NCBI GenBank assembly: GCA_028753945.1
Contig: JAPNXP010000009.1
Coordinates: 3,348,001 to 3,412,000, forward strand
Direction of reading: 5' to 3'
Length of the DNA: 64,000 nt
Origin: Hexactinellida sp. DTS-2022
Taxonomy: Eukaryota; Porifera; Hexactinellida
The stretch's first letter is position 1, and each line of letters opens with the position of its first letter. The notes beneath the pieces were generated by a model. The model did no database searches and had not been told where the DNA came from. It was given only the letters and a program-made list of their open reading frames with translations. This document shows positions 33,393-43,886 of this stretch, one piece after another. The position numbers and the translations under genes were made by a program.

Positions 33393-33997
33393 ATTTGAGG
33401 TTATACCAGCATAATAACATTAGTAGATGCTACAAAATTGCTATTAACATGAAACGATATGTAAAGTAAAATACAACAGCAAAAATTTCGAATTTACATT
33501 TTTATGGAGGCGTTAAACTCGTCAAATAAATAATTAGCTAATTAAATAATTCATCATTGATCATTAAGATGCAATGTTAATATATTAATTCTGATAGCGG
33601 ATTTGAATTCCACATAGTTAAATTACTCAAAGTACATAATTTCAAATCAATCCGAATATTTTATAGTGTGATACAGCCACATATAGTAAGGTGTGAAATG
33701 CCCATATATGGAATTGGAGAAGCCTAACTTTGAAACTATTGAAATCATTGCTGTAAATGTATTATTTACTTATGGGAATTTGGGGGTGGCGAACTTTTTT
33801 CTCATTGATCTCTTATGTGATATCTCTTTTAGTTCAGAGGTTATAGGAATGTGTTAAATGCCCATCTATGGTAGTGATGTAATATTGACAATACAATTTT
33901 TTTAGTTCCTGAATTGAGGAAATGCAAATATATACGTAATACAACAAATTTGAGAAAATCAGAGCAAAAATATATTTTGACCTAATAAAAGATGTTA
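33393..33997. other. No gene seen
   Basis: AT-rich, non-coding. Two similar GTGNNAAATGCCCAT(A/C)TATGG words at about 33692 and 33852 hint at a small internal duplication. Confidence 0.45.
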
Positions 33998-34266
33998 GGC
34001 CATATCAAATAAATAACTTGTTTATCATCTCCGTCCGTCCCAATTTTCCCCCCCCGTCCGGACATAATTTATTATTATTTTTAGAACATATCGAATATAT
34101 ATTAGCTATAAACTTGACAGAAATGCTCCTAATTTATTAATTTTTAATTTGTCTTTTATTAGGGCATTACTTAAATGGAAATAAAAAGATTAAAATTATA
34201 TCCCGTCCGCCGTCCGTTTTTTTGAAAAAATCCGGATGATAAACAATTTATTTATTTTACCTGGCC
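33998..34266. mobile_element. MITE with GGCCATATCAAATAAATAAC ends
   Basis: The left end GGCCATATCAAATAAATAAC, followed by TTGTTTATCATC, pairs with GATGATAAACAATTTATTTA and CCTGGCC at the right. CCGTCCG words occur near both inner edges. 269 bp, non-coding. Confidence 0.7.
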
Positions 34267-34564
34267 ATAGTTGACCAAAGATGTGAAAAAAATCCACAAT
34301 ATGTTAAATTTGAAATTTTTTCTTTTTCTTTCAGTTACTATTGCCAAAAAGTTTTTCAAAAGTTCTTACCTCAAATAGAATTTTCTACATGTGTAGCGCG
34401 TTAATCAATTCCGTTGCCTCACATTCTAGAACTTTCTGATGTTCCTCCAAACTTTCCTTTCCAAATTGTCTTCGTATTGATTATATTCTCCTTGAATTTC
34501 ATAGATTCTGCTGTTCTGGTTGCGATCTTAAGAATATAATTTTAAATGATCCTGTCACTAGTTT

Positions 34565-34697
34565 CAGGGGCGTGCTGGGTTTGATGGCCCCATGCGGGAT
34601 TCCATTCCGAAAGGATTCGCTGTGGGGCCCTAAGGCGGCCTTCAAAGGGGGCCCCCGAGCGGGAATCCCGCATTGATTGTATGGCCAGCAGGCCCCT
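34565..34697. mobile_element. Small GC-rich MITE, CAGGGGCGTGCTGG ends
   Basis: CAGGGGCGTGCTGGGTTTGA faces ATGGCCAGCAGGCCCCT. The inner GGCCCCATGCGGGATTCC pairs with GGAATCCCGC. 133 bp, much more GC-rich than its surroundings. No exact TSD seen. Confidence 0.6.
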
Positions 34698-35816
34698 AAA
34701 TAGTTTTACCTTGAACTACGTAATATTAGGTCCTGCTGCTTTCTCAAAAAATGAACCATGTGTAGGTCACAAGGGTTACAACAATATTTGAGTTATTTAA
34801 TATATATTTGTCTCGTTAACATGGTTAGCCCTTCCAATTGATAAAATACAAATTTTTCCCAAAAGATCATTTAATCTCTCAGTACTAATATAGAGAACAT
34901 AAGCAGGGGTGGTGAATCTGCTGTTAACAGCCATTTTGGCTGTTTGCTGTTAATAGCTAAGAATTCGTCCCCAATTGGCCTTAAACCTTAACTACATTTA
35001 AGTCGCCTTCAAGTTCTTCACTGCATTAAGTCGCCTTCAAGTCTTAATTAACGCCAATTTAAGCTGTTAACAGCCAATGTGAGCTGCTAACACCCCTTTT
35101 TGAGCTGTTAACAGCCAATTCAAGCTGTTCAAATTCAATAATTGTTTCAATAAAATTAAGGAAAAGGGATAAGGAAAGAAAGTTATACGTACTCAAAAAT
35201 GTTTAAATTCGAATTGTATATCGTATTTACATAACAGTGAAATTTGAAACTAAATGACTATATAATATTATTTCAATTATTGCATTGGTCAGCATCCAGG
35301 GTGGTAGCTAGAATTTTTGAACTGGGGGCGCACAACCGGCGCACAACATTAACTGATGGAGCATTTCTTATATTCTTTAATATATATTTTACATCCCGGG
35401 GCTCGTTCTTTTAGGCTCTGATGGATTTATCATTTCATATTATTTCACAATGTAATAATCGATATTCTTTGATTGCAAACATTGTTCCACAAATCACAAA
35501 ATTAATTAGTGCTTGTGCTTCAAACACACCAATAGGCAATAGAGGCAATAAATATGAAATTATATCACTTAATATTTAATACCTCAAATGAAACTTGCAA
35601 TGTTTCCAATATATTTATGGGAAAAAGATTCAAAGAAAAGTAATAGAAAAAGTTTAATAAGATGGCAATAACAATTTATCTTTCGATTATATCAGAAACT
35701 TATCTATTGAATTGTGATCGGAAATATACTTAAAATGAATTTTAAAAGTTCGAACTACATAATTTACTTATTGATTCTTTTCACAACTACGTACAATCTA
35801 TTTTCTAGCAAGTACA

Positions 35817-37929
35817 ATGTCTTCCTCCCCATCTGGCTCTTTCCCAGCAAACCCCAAAAGAAAAAGTTCCTTTGAACTGATGTTTGGGCAATCAAATCCT
35901 AGCCTTAAGAAACCTAAGCCCGAGAATGAAAATAAGACTGGTTCCAGTGAAAACTTGGATGATGATTATTTCGACTATGAAGACATTGAGACAAGTGATA
36001 ATGCTCCAGGTCCAGCAGATTTATCTAAATGTCCAAAACATCCTCCGACCCAACCAGTTAAGCACCAGTACCCTGGAATTGAAATGCGGAAGAGAATGCG
36101 TCTTTTCAGAAGGACTACTACCAGGCTTTCCCGTGGATCGAATGGTCAGAGTCTACTAATCGAGTGTTCTGTTACTATTGCCGTCACTTTTGTAGAGATG
36201 CTGGTCCATTAGCCAAGAAGGCATTTACGCATGATGGTTATCAGAAGTATGACACAATAAGAGAGGCGTTGAAGAGTCATCAGATTAGCCAAGCACATAC
36301 CACCGCGACTACCATGTACTCTGAATTCAAGTCTCGAGTTGGTACGGATGCGTCTATCGCTGCCTTACTGCAGAAGAATCGCAGTGATCAAGTAGCAGAA
36401 AATCGTAGCTATATCAAGAATCTTGCAGTAATTGTCCTTTACTTAGCGGGTCAAGGTTTAGCGTTTAGAGGTCACTGTGAATCCCAAATCGGGGTCGACA
36501 ACAGTGGAAACTTGGTAAATAAGGGAAACTTTCTCGAGACGGTAGACTTGGTAACGAAGTTTGGGGAAACATTTAGGAGAAGGGTGAAAAATTCGCCTAA
36601 GAATGGATCATACTTGAGCAGTTTCACTCAAAATGAACTTCTTCAATGCGCAGCTGAACTTATCAGGTCGGATATTTCTGACGAGATTGAAAGAGCTGGT
36701 TACTACAGCTTGATGGCAGATGAGACTAATGACGTTAGCAAAGTTGAACAGATATCAATAATTGTACGGTATTTGAGCGGATTAGACCTCCGAGAGGACT
36801 TTTTAGGCTTTTTCCCTGCATTAAATGGCCTTACCGCTGTGGGTCTTGCAAACTCAATTCATAAAGTGCTAGTAGATGCCGGTATAAGTCTGGATAATAT
36901 GGTAGGAATGTCTTTCGATGGAGCTGTTTACTTTCTAATTGCTCGTAAAATAAATCACCTATTGTCATGGAATAAACTAAACTTAGGTTTTCAAATACGC
37001 TGGAAACATCTAAAATACTTTTGAGAATGATTTCTCATCGGATTTAACCACTATGGACACTCATTTTATTATCAGCCTATGTGCATTAGAGTGGGTTCTT
37101 GATCGCATTCATATCTGTTCTGTGCAACTACAGTCGTCAACTGGAACAATGCGGACAGCTGTAGATGCAATTGATTCTCTAACGTATCAATGTGACCATC
37201 GCCCTATTCCACAAGCAGATGAACGTTTTGAAGAAGTTTGGGAACGAACCAACAGCACTAATTAAAGAAACTGCATTTCCTGCACCACAAAGGCTTGTTA
37301 GGAAAACCAGGAGGCAAAATCAAGCAGCAGGAGAAACGAATAAGAATTTTGAAGGTCCGAATGAGTGGAGGGATTATCTTTTCGATGATCTATTAACAGC
37401 TGTACGCGAGACACTACAGAAAAGGTTTTCCGACATAAATAAACAAATTATGATTTCTGTGGGCTGTTTATATCCTAATGGGGAGAAGTTCCTTGACCTT
37501 AAACTACTTCTTCCATTGGCCACCACATTCAAAGTAAATACAGAAGCACTTAAGCCACAAGTAGAAACCTGCAAGTTAATGCTCACGCGCATGATAGAGC
37601 TTGGAAATCCTGCAGCAGAAGGCATCTGTAGTCTTTTCGACTTCTATCGCTTCTTACTGCCACATAGAGATTCCCTATATTGCCTTTTCACACTGGTTTG
37701 CATTGCATGTACGCTACCGATATCAACGGCTGGTTGTGAAAGGAGTTTTAGCTGTTTGCGGCGCATAGAAACATGGCTTCGTGCCTCCATGAGCCATTCT
37801 CGGTTGTCAGATTGTGGGGTACTTGCTATGTCCAAAGATAGGAGGAAGGAAGAGACAGAAGAAGGTTTGGACAGGCTCGTGGAACGCTTTGCAGGTTTAG
37901 GGAAAAGAAGAACCAACTTTGAATTATAA
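35817..37929 (+). pseudogene. hAT transposase with TTF-type finger, internally rearranged
   Basis: N-terminus MSSSPSGSFPANPKRK, with an acidic linker. After a shift near 36130 the frame reads NRVFCYYCRHFC (TTF-type zinc finger), KKAFTHDGYQKYDTI, and the DUF4371-like block with GYYSLMADETNDVS (first Asp) and DNMVGMSFDGA (second). Here sense is lost: 36930-37045 matches another segment at about 38800-38935 instead of the missing part of the hAT domain. A remnant follows (WVLDRIHICSVQLQSS), then the open C-terminal frame 37192-37929 with the dimerisation region LPISTAGCERSFSCLRRIET. Similar to ZMYM1-like hAT proteins; inactive. Confidence 0.88.
36930..37045 (+). repeat. Foreign 115-bp segment inside hAT 2, inverted copy at 38800-38935
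   Basis: TACTTTCTAATTGCTCGT, GCCTATTGTCAT-like text, AGGTTTTCAAATACGCTGG and TACTTTTGAGAATGATTTC recur in reverse complement at 38818-38935. The hAT coding sense is interrupted exactly over this stretch. It probably filled a deletion. Confidence 0.8.
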
Positions 37930-38199
37930 TGACATTAGACAGAATTTAGACTAGATTTTGTGTTCTCGTTCTATATTCGTAGTTACTACAGTTTCTAAAC
38001 AACTTATTGATTAGCCTTCAATGTTTACAAAATATTCCCAATTCCAAGTGGGGGCGCCTCAAGGGGCGCATGAGAATAAAGTGGGGGCGCAATGGCGCCC
38101 CCAGGCGCCCCTTTGGCTACGCCCTTGTCAGCATCTAGCTGTTAACAGCTTCGATTTTCATTTGCTGTCAACAGCCAGTGGCTGTTTCCATCCCTGAAA

Positions 38200-40369
38200 A
38201 TAAGTGAACACAAATATACAAATATATTAATTATAATTAGTTAATGAAATAGCGCATAAATATTCATGTTTTTGAACTTCTTTAATTACGTTTCTCTTCA
38301 CCTCTTGATGTTATTAGAGAATTTACATTCATACTTTATTAGATAAAATGCAATTCATAGATATAAGTTGCTTTCGCAACACGTTCCAACCTAACGCTTT
38401 ACATCCTGTTTAAGTCGATTAAATCAATAGTCGTTGGATGAGAATCTTACGAGAGGGTCCAGCTAATAGTGTTTGCATTAAGTCATCGTTTTGCTCGAGT
38501 TTTCCAGAATATTTTAAAAGAGAATTAATGACCTCGTGTATGCAGTCAAATTGTCATTTCTGATAACCTCATATAGAAACGTACTTGCTTTCTTTAGGCT
38601 CTTCGATTTGAAGAAATGTAGGTTCTGGTAATAAATGAAGACATGATTCACTTTTTGACTTATTGAAATAAGAATCTACTGCGTAGCCAGCGAAAAAAGC
38701 CAAACTTTGTAGATTTGAGAAATCATTTTCTAATTTTTTGATGTATTTTGATAGTATAGTAATAATTTCCATATATGCGTATGTATATTTGATCACGTCA
38801 TTGTGGTTAAATCCGATGTGAAATCATTCTCAAAAGTATTTTAGATGTTTCTAGCGTATTTGAAAACCTAAATTTAGTATATTCCATATGACAATAGGCA
38901 ATTCATTAAACGAGCAATTAGAAAGTAAACACTGGCCTGGAAATGAAATGAGCAAATACTTGACTTATCTAGCCGTATAATATAGTAGGCCATGCTTCAG
39001 CTAAACCCGAAGTTTCAATAAAATATTAGCAACACCACTTACACCAGAAACATAAGTACTTCGTGACATTTTTTCTCAATAAAAGTTATCAATCCATATA
39101 TTAAAAGCATAATTGTTGTCTGCTTTTGTGTGTGTCAGTCTATAATTATTAGGGAAGACAATATGCTCTAGAAAAATACAAATTGGAATGGAAGGGTAAT
39201 TTTAGACGTTCACAAGGATGAATTGGTCTTCTAAACGAAATATCGGCGCATAACCTCAACCGCTTATAAAAGCGCATAACCTCAACCTTCCAACGGGCAA
39301 AATTATTGATATAGTCAAACTAAATATGTACGGTACTCATTTTACTAATAATCACGTTTAATGTTAAAAATATGGACAATACACTTTCTGAAATGCGGGG
39401 AAATTCCAGTACGTGCACCCTTCGCAAAAGTGCCCGGATATGGGAGGTTTGAGTGTATTTGGGAAAACTCAGTAGTTTTTGTCCGAATCGCCCACAATTT
39501 TAGATGACAAGGCAGCATAAAATGAAGCACACGTATGATTCATGGGATTATAGCCTCACGTAGGAACTAATTTGGATTTTACTCTTATAATTTTGAATTA
39601 GTCGACACAAATTTGTCCCACTATACTATAGACTATATATTGTATTGTGTGTCTTCAAAATTTAACAATTTTCACTTTTATTCTGCGCCAAGTATTATCA
39701 AAAACGTACCTCCAACTGCTTCCTCGTTGATCAAATTGTGTTTTGGAGATTTAATCTTCACCTACATTTTTCCGAGATTGCATACTTTGATTAATCCAGT
39801 TTGGATTCCATCAGTTTACTTCTATTGGTGATTTATTTTTGCTTACGTCAATCACATAATTATGCACGATATTACTATCAAAGATAGTCAACGATTTACC
39901 TGCCTATATCTTCTGCATTGTAAATGACATATTGATCCAACAATTTATTGTCAGGAGGAAAATCTTGGTATTAAATAGCATTTTAATTAATAAGTTGAAT
40001 TACCTTGACTCCCAAATTGCGACAAACTAATCTGAATTAAATTAAGTACGTGTAATTTACAATCCACAGGCTTAACTTAATTATTATTTGTGATTTTTTG
40101 ATGTTGGTAAGGTCGCGAAGCGTCCGTTAATTGTGTTTTGTAGTCTAACACGAACAAAAAAGGACACGATGCGACCTAGACCGAAGAAGTGGTTTATATC
40201 AATACCAAATAATTCATAGTAACTATGGAAGAAAAAGTGTTATTTCATTGTTTCTGCTCATTAAATATGTAAAGTAGGGACTATCATTGGAAAAATCAAG
40301 GATATAAAAATAGGCCCAAAAATAATAACAGCCCTAAGCCCACAATACCCTAAATCCGGCACTGAATAG
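38200..40369. other. No convincing gene; one transposase-like scrap
   Basis: Mostly non-coding. On the minus strand at 38569-38796 a 75-codon frame reads LQSLAFFAGYAVDSYFNKS, and in the next frame YEVIRNDNLTAYTRSLI. The AGY box followed by a ...LT.YTRSLI box resembles the C-terminal end of some cut-and-paste transposases (THAP/P-like layout), but this is weak. The segment 38800-38935 beside it is the sister of 36930-37045. Confidence 0.4.
40110..40184 (+). repeat. Inverted repeat GGTCGCGAAGCGTCC with CTAG
   Basis: GGTCGCGAAGCGTCC at about 40110 faces GGACACGATGCGACC, immediately followed by TAG (reading CTAG). It resembles a Helitron 3' end of a third type, but no matching 5' end was identified. 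Confidence 0.4.
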
Positions 40370-40533
40370 AGCCACCTCGGGACCAGGTTGTTTTGACCCG
40401 ATTAAGCGGAGTAACCGATTAACCGAAAATATTGTAAGCCAAACTGTAATTCTGTCCTATAAACCCTGTAAAATTTGGACTCGATTATGCGGGAAACAGA
40501 TTAACTGATGGCTCTATTAAGCGGAGTTGACTG
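40370..40533. mobile_element. Remnant TA-flanked MITE, ATTAAGCGGAG type
   Basis: The right end ATTAAGCGGAGTTGACTG is followed by TA. The words CGATTAAGCGGAGTAACC and AACTGATGGCTCTATTAAGC also occur, diverged, at 52703-52757. The left end is decayed. Confidence 0.6.
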
Positions 40534-40707
40534 TATATTTATGTGGTTACTGAGATTAGGATGTGTATTTTTAGTAGGGTATCTGAATGAAATATTCAGA
40601 TTATATTTGTTCAGAAAATTATGATAGATTTAATTTTATGAATTCATATGAAAACAAAGTAAACCATCAGATAAATTCATGTTAATTTGGATAAATGAAC
40701 GATTCGC

Positions 40708-41061
40708 CTAAATTAATTGATAATTTTGTTTCGATTGTTTGATAGTAATGATCTCCATTATTAATTGAGTTAATAGATGACTATTTCTCCTAGCATATAA
40801 TTTGACATCATCAATAGTAACGGTGGTTCTTTTACCATGTTTTGAAAAATGTTCCATATCTGTTGCCATCAACAGGATTATTTGCAAGGAGATTTCCGTG
40901 AGGCCAGATAAAAATATCTTGCAAAAATGTGCTCCTTCTCCGGATCCAATATTAGTAGCTAATTCACCAATCCCGTAGAGTATAGTGGCTTTAAATCTTA
41001 ATTTTCGATCATCCGATATTGTTGCATCGTTTGGTGAATTCATTTTAGGTAATTCAGCCAT
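40708..41061 (-). CDS. CENPS: CENP-S / MHF1 histone-fold protein
   Basis: A complete 117-codon frame with no intron. It matches CENP-S over the whole histone fold: RKLRFKATILYGIGELA (helix 1), a central helix with GLTEISLQIILLMATDMEHF, then KHGKRTTVTIDDVKLYARRN (loop 2 and helix 3, the most conserved block) and SHLLTQLIMEI. CENP-S pairs with CENP-X. The dimer binds DNA with FANCM in the Fanconi anaemia pathway and takes part in the CENP-T-W-S-X kinetochore complex. The N-terminal dozen residues are variable in the family. The start ATG at 41059-41061 is the only one upstream of the fold. The long lysine-rich tail of vertebrate CENP-S is absent; the protein stops soon after helix 3. No frame damage, so a working host gene is likely. 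Confidence 0.92.
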   Translation of the reverse strand: MAELPKMNSPNDATISDDRKLRFKATILYGIGELATNIGSGEGAHFCKIFLSGLTEISLQIILLMATDMEHFSKHGKRTTVTIDDVKLYARRNSHLLTQLIMEIITIKQSKQNYQLI

Positions 41062-41165
41062 AAGTTAAGTCATTCACACAATAGCCATCAACGATCAATT
41101 AATTAAAAGAGACAACTATTCTAACATTAACAGGTAAATAATATTATAACGCTGGTGCAACATTC

Positions 41166-41290
41166 AGGGTGACCACCCTCCCGGTTTTTTTCCTTCTTTT
41201 CTCCCATCCTCTCGACCTCCCACCAAACTTTTCAAACTCCCGCTTTTTTGGAAATTGTTGCTACACTTAAATTTAATGATACATAATTAA
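41166..41290 (+). repeat. Repeat with CTCCCG(C/G)TTTTT words, shared with 60914-61040
   Basis: CAGGGTGACCACCCTCCCGG, CTCCCATCCTCTCGACCTCC and CAAACTCCCGCTTTTT occur in the same order at 60914-61040, where the 5' word is CAGGGTTGCCAACCCTCCCG. Probably the left end of a hAT-like MITE. Confidence 0.6.
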
Positions 41291-41873
41291 ATAAGATGCT
41301 TCTAGTTTGCTAAAATTAGTAATATTTTGCACTAAACAGTGGTTTAAAATCGGATTTAGTAAACTTTAGGTATCTATGTAAATCCTAGCGACACATAATG
41401 TATTATTTACATATGGGTTATCAATTACTTATGAATACACCACTAATTTTAAAAAGTTGGTGGGATTTATATTTTTGGAGTTATGACGTCATTGTCACCT
41501 TCGAGGATTTTCGAAAATCTGCAAAACCAAATGTTAACTCGCTAAAATATTATATATTTTTGTTTCAAAGTTGACATGAAGGTGGCTTTATTTATGTTAT
41601 ATGCTATGGCACTACTATTTTTGAATAAACTTCAACTCGTCTTGGGATGATTACATCATCATGATTATACAAAATTCATTATAAATTAATCCTGTAACCT
41701 TTGCCAAGATTGGCTAATTGTTATACGAAATACCTAATCCTACAATTTTTTAACCAAAGAGCACTATTTTAATATTTGTCTAAGTTAGTGTGTATATATT
41801 TGAATATCAGTGAATTCATCTATTCTAGATTTCTACTAAAAATCTTTTTCTAATCTGCATTGGTAGAAATTGT
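41291..41873. other. No gene seen
   Basis: AT-rich spacer between the CENP-S 5' side and the end of the RAG1-like fossil. It may include the 3' remainder of the recombinase element, but no TIR was recognised. Confidence 0.4.
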
Positions 41874-42094
41874 TTATGAAGAAATTAGATTCTCAATATT
41901 TGAGATTTGTTGACTTTCTATCTTGCATTTCATTCTCTCGGTATGCCCTGATTGACCACATCTTGCACAAAATAAATTCCTCCGATATGATACTAGTACA
42001 GGGTCGCTTTGTGATGATAGTCTCACCAAAATATCAATAATATTACTTTCAAAGTTGTACTTGTGCGATAAATTTTCTGTATTTTTGAAACTAA
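41874..42094 (-). pseudogene. RAG1/Transib-like recombinase, C-terminal piece
   Basis: Minus-strand frame VSFKNTENLSHKYNF, ESNIIDILVRLSSQSDPVL, then FCARCGQSGHTERMKC and a short tail to the stop at 41874. The N-x-x-D-(I/V)-L-x-R-L...SDP-(V/I) block follows the catalytic Glu motif in Transib and RAG1-like proteins. A CCHC knuckle (C-x2-C-x3-GH-x5-C here) in this tail position is, as I recall, described for RAG1-like transposon proteins and missing from jawed-vertebrate RAG1. The piece is cut at 42094/42095 by a family B Helitron. Its upstream continuation is at 47270-47778. A one-base frame difference exists across the junction. Confidence 0.78.
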
Positions 42095-42654
42095 CGAGCC
42101 CTTCGGTCTCGGTCGCTTTGCGACAGATCGGTGCTACGCGAGCTACGCACCTCAAGTTAACGGCCGCTGTGCGGCCTTATTCCTCACATTTTCTACCATG
42201 GAAATGGTAGATAGGGACTTTATGATTTTTATTTTTATTAATTTGTTTACCTATTTGTGTAAACAACAACAACAACAAATACTCATATTAGAATTTTATA
42301 AATGCGAAATTCGTGTTCAGCACACTTGTTTACCTATAATACCCGTTGGAAGCTAACTTCTAGGTTGATTTTGAATTTTCATTAATTTGTTTACCTATTT
42401 TGTGTAAACAACAACAACAAATATTAATGTTGCAGTCTAAGTGCAATTTTAGTTCAAGTGCACTTGGACTAGTCTAAGTGCACTTGAACTGGTGTAGTTA
42501 GTCTAAGTGGAATTGGACTAGTCCAAGTGTGAATATAATTTAACTTCTTACAAATGGGTAGCTAAAATTAGCTCGAGTTGTCCCATGTTTCAGAATGATG
42601 ATATCAACTTTCAATTAAAAAATGTATTAATTTGACGTATGTTTATTGAGAAAG

Positions 42655-43671
42655 GGGTCTGACTGAATGGTGGAAAATGGTGGAAAACATCGGAGAGTGG
42701 TGGAAAATGGTGGAAAACTACTTGACTGAATGGTGGAAAATGGTGGAAAACGACTGAATGGTGGAAAATGACTGAATGGTGGAAAATGGTGGAAAAACGG
42801 GGGCTGACTGAATACAGTAGAACCTCTATAAGTGGGGAGCATGGGACGGCGAAAATTTCAATTGCCCCCCATTCCCCGGTTATAAAATTCAATTGGAAAA
42901 ACATTATATATGCTATATTATACAAAGTATTCATATAACACACACATTAATGCACGTTATAGTTATTATTTGTATATTATGACAATTTAGTTAACTGCTG
43001 ATCTACACTAGGTGATTTCTTCTAAAAACATCAGAGTAGATCAATCGAAAATATTTTTTCTGTAGAACTTTAGAGTCGATTTATTGGAAATATTGTATTA
43101 TTTTATAAGAATCATGTTAGGATTTGTCCATTCCCCCCATTTATGGAGGTTGTTTTGTATGCAGATAAAAACTCCTTGAAATTTATGGTCCCCCATTCCC
43201 CACTTCCCCGCTTATAGAGGTTCATTTGTATGGATATATACGAATATGGTAAAAAAATTCCCCACTTATGGAGGTTCCCCATTTATAGAGACCCCACTTA
43301 TAGAGGTTGCACTGTAGTGGAATCTAGTGGAATCTAGTGGAATTTGACTGAATAGTGGAATCGAGTGGAATTTGATTAAATTGTTAAACACTACGTATAT
43401 GCTATAAGCTACGTGTGTATCATATTACGTTAATTTTCGCCCATGTAAAATTGTTTGCAATGATTGAACTAGTGTTGTGCATGAAGTGACACAATAGGAT
43501 TTATTAGTTAGGCTTTGTTACCATGTTATTTAGACACATCTTATTAACATTATTTATCAACAATTCCTTATCAAATCCAGTTGGTATTCATTGGGCAGTT
43601 CAATAGAGATGATTAGTAAGAATACTAATATAGTATCATATTCCACCATTTTCCACCATTCAGTCAGACCC
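42655..43671. mobile_element. MITE with GACTGAATGGTGGAAAATGG ends
   Basis: Left end GGGTCTGACTGAATGGTGG pairs with CCATTTTCCACCATTCAGTC then AGACCC. TTGAGAAAG occurs exactly on both sides (42646-42654, 43672-43680). The left part is a minisatellite of GAATGGTGGAAAATGGTGGA units. A later run of GTGGAATCTAGTGGAAT (43317-43370) is similar. It contains the TA-flanked MITE 42815-43314. Repetitive FPPFS peptides readable on the minus strand here are artefacts of the minisatellite. Confidence 0.82.
42815..43314. mobile_element. TA-flanked MITE, ATAAGTGGGG type
   Basis: Starts CAGTAGAACCTCTATAAGTG and ends ACTTATAGAGGTTGCACTG, TA on both sides, 500 bp. TTATAGAGGTT words recur near the right end. It is the deepest insert on the 5' side of the Ginger-like gene. 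Confidence 0.85.
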
Positions 43672-43886
43672 TTGAGAAAGTGATGATCGAAAATTATACA
43701 TAGTAGTGTTAATTATGGTTATTGGGACAGTAATTATTAGCCATGCTTAAAACATCTAGGTGGTCTTATTAGTTATTAAGCTAAATAAATAAATACAATT
43801 ACACTGACCGATCTAACTTATTTGTTATTTCATTGCTTCAACCCACTTGTTCATTACTTATTACCTTGTATCTACTTTCCTAACTT

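Larger units (their letters stand above)
35297..38127 (+). mobile_element. hAT transposon 2 (TCAGCATC duplication)
   Basis: Starts CAGGGTGGTAGCTAG and ends TTTGGCTACGCCCTTG. TSD TCAGCATC is exact at 35289-35296 and 38128-38135. GGGGGCGC words lie at both ends. 2,831 bp with one broken transposase gene on the plus strand. Confidence 0.92.
34904..38196. mobile_element. hAT-like MITE with GCTGTTAACAGC repeats, host of hAT 2
   Basis: Left end CAGGGGTGGTGAATCTGCTG pairs with GGCTGTTTCCATCCCTG. Flanks AACATAAG and AAAATAAG agree at 7 of 8 positions. GCTGTTAACAGCC words recur at 34920-35130 and 38140-38180. Without the inserted hAT (35297-38127) the element is about 460 bp. Confidence 0.8.

Noticed and set aside
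39300-41870. A RAG2-like kelch gene next to the RAG1-like fossil
   Set aside because: I looked for repeated GG-(Y)-W kelch motifs on both strands and saw none; CENP-S occupies the space.
42611-42943. Minus-strand frame with repeated His-Phe-Pro-Pro-Phe peptides
   Set aside because: It is the translation of the GAATGGTGGAAAATGGTGG minisatellite at a MITE end; no gene context.
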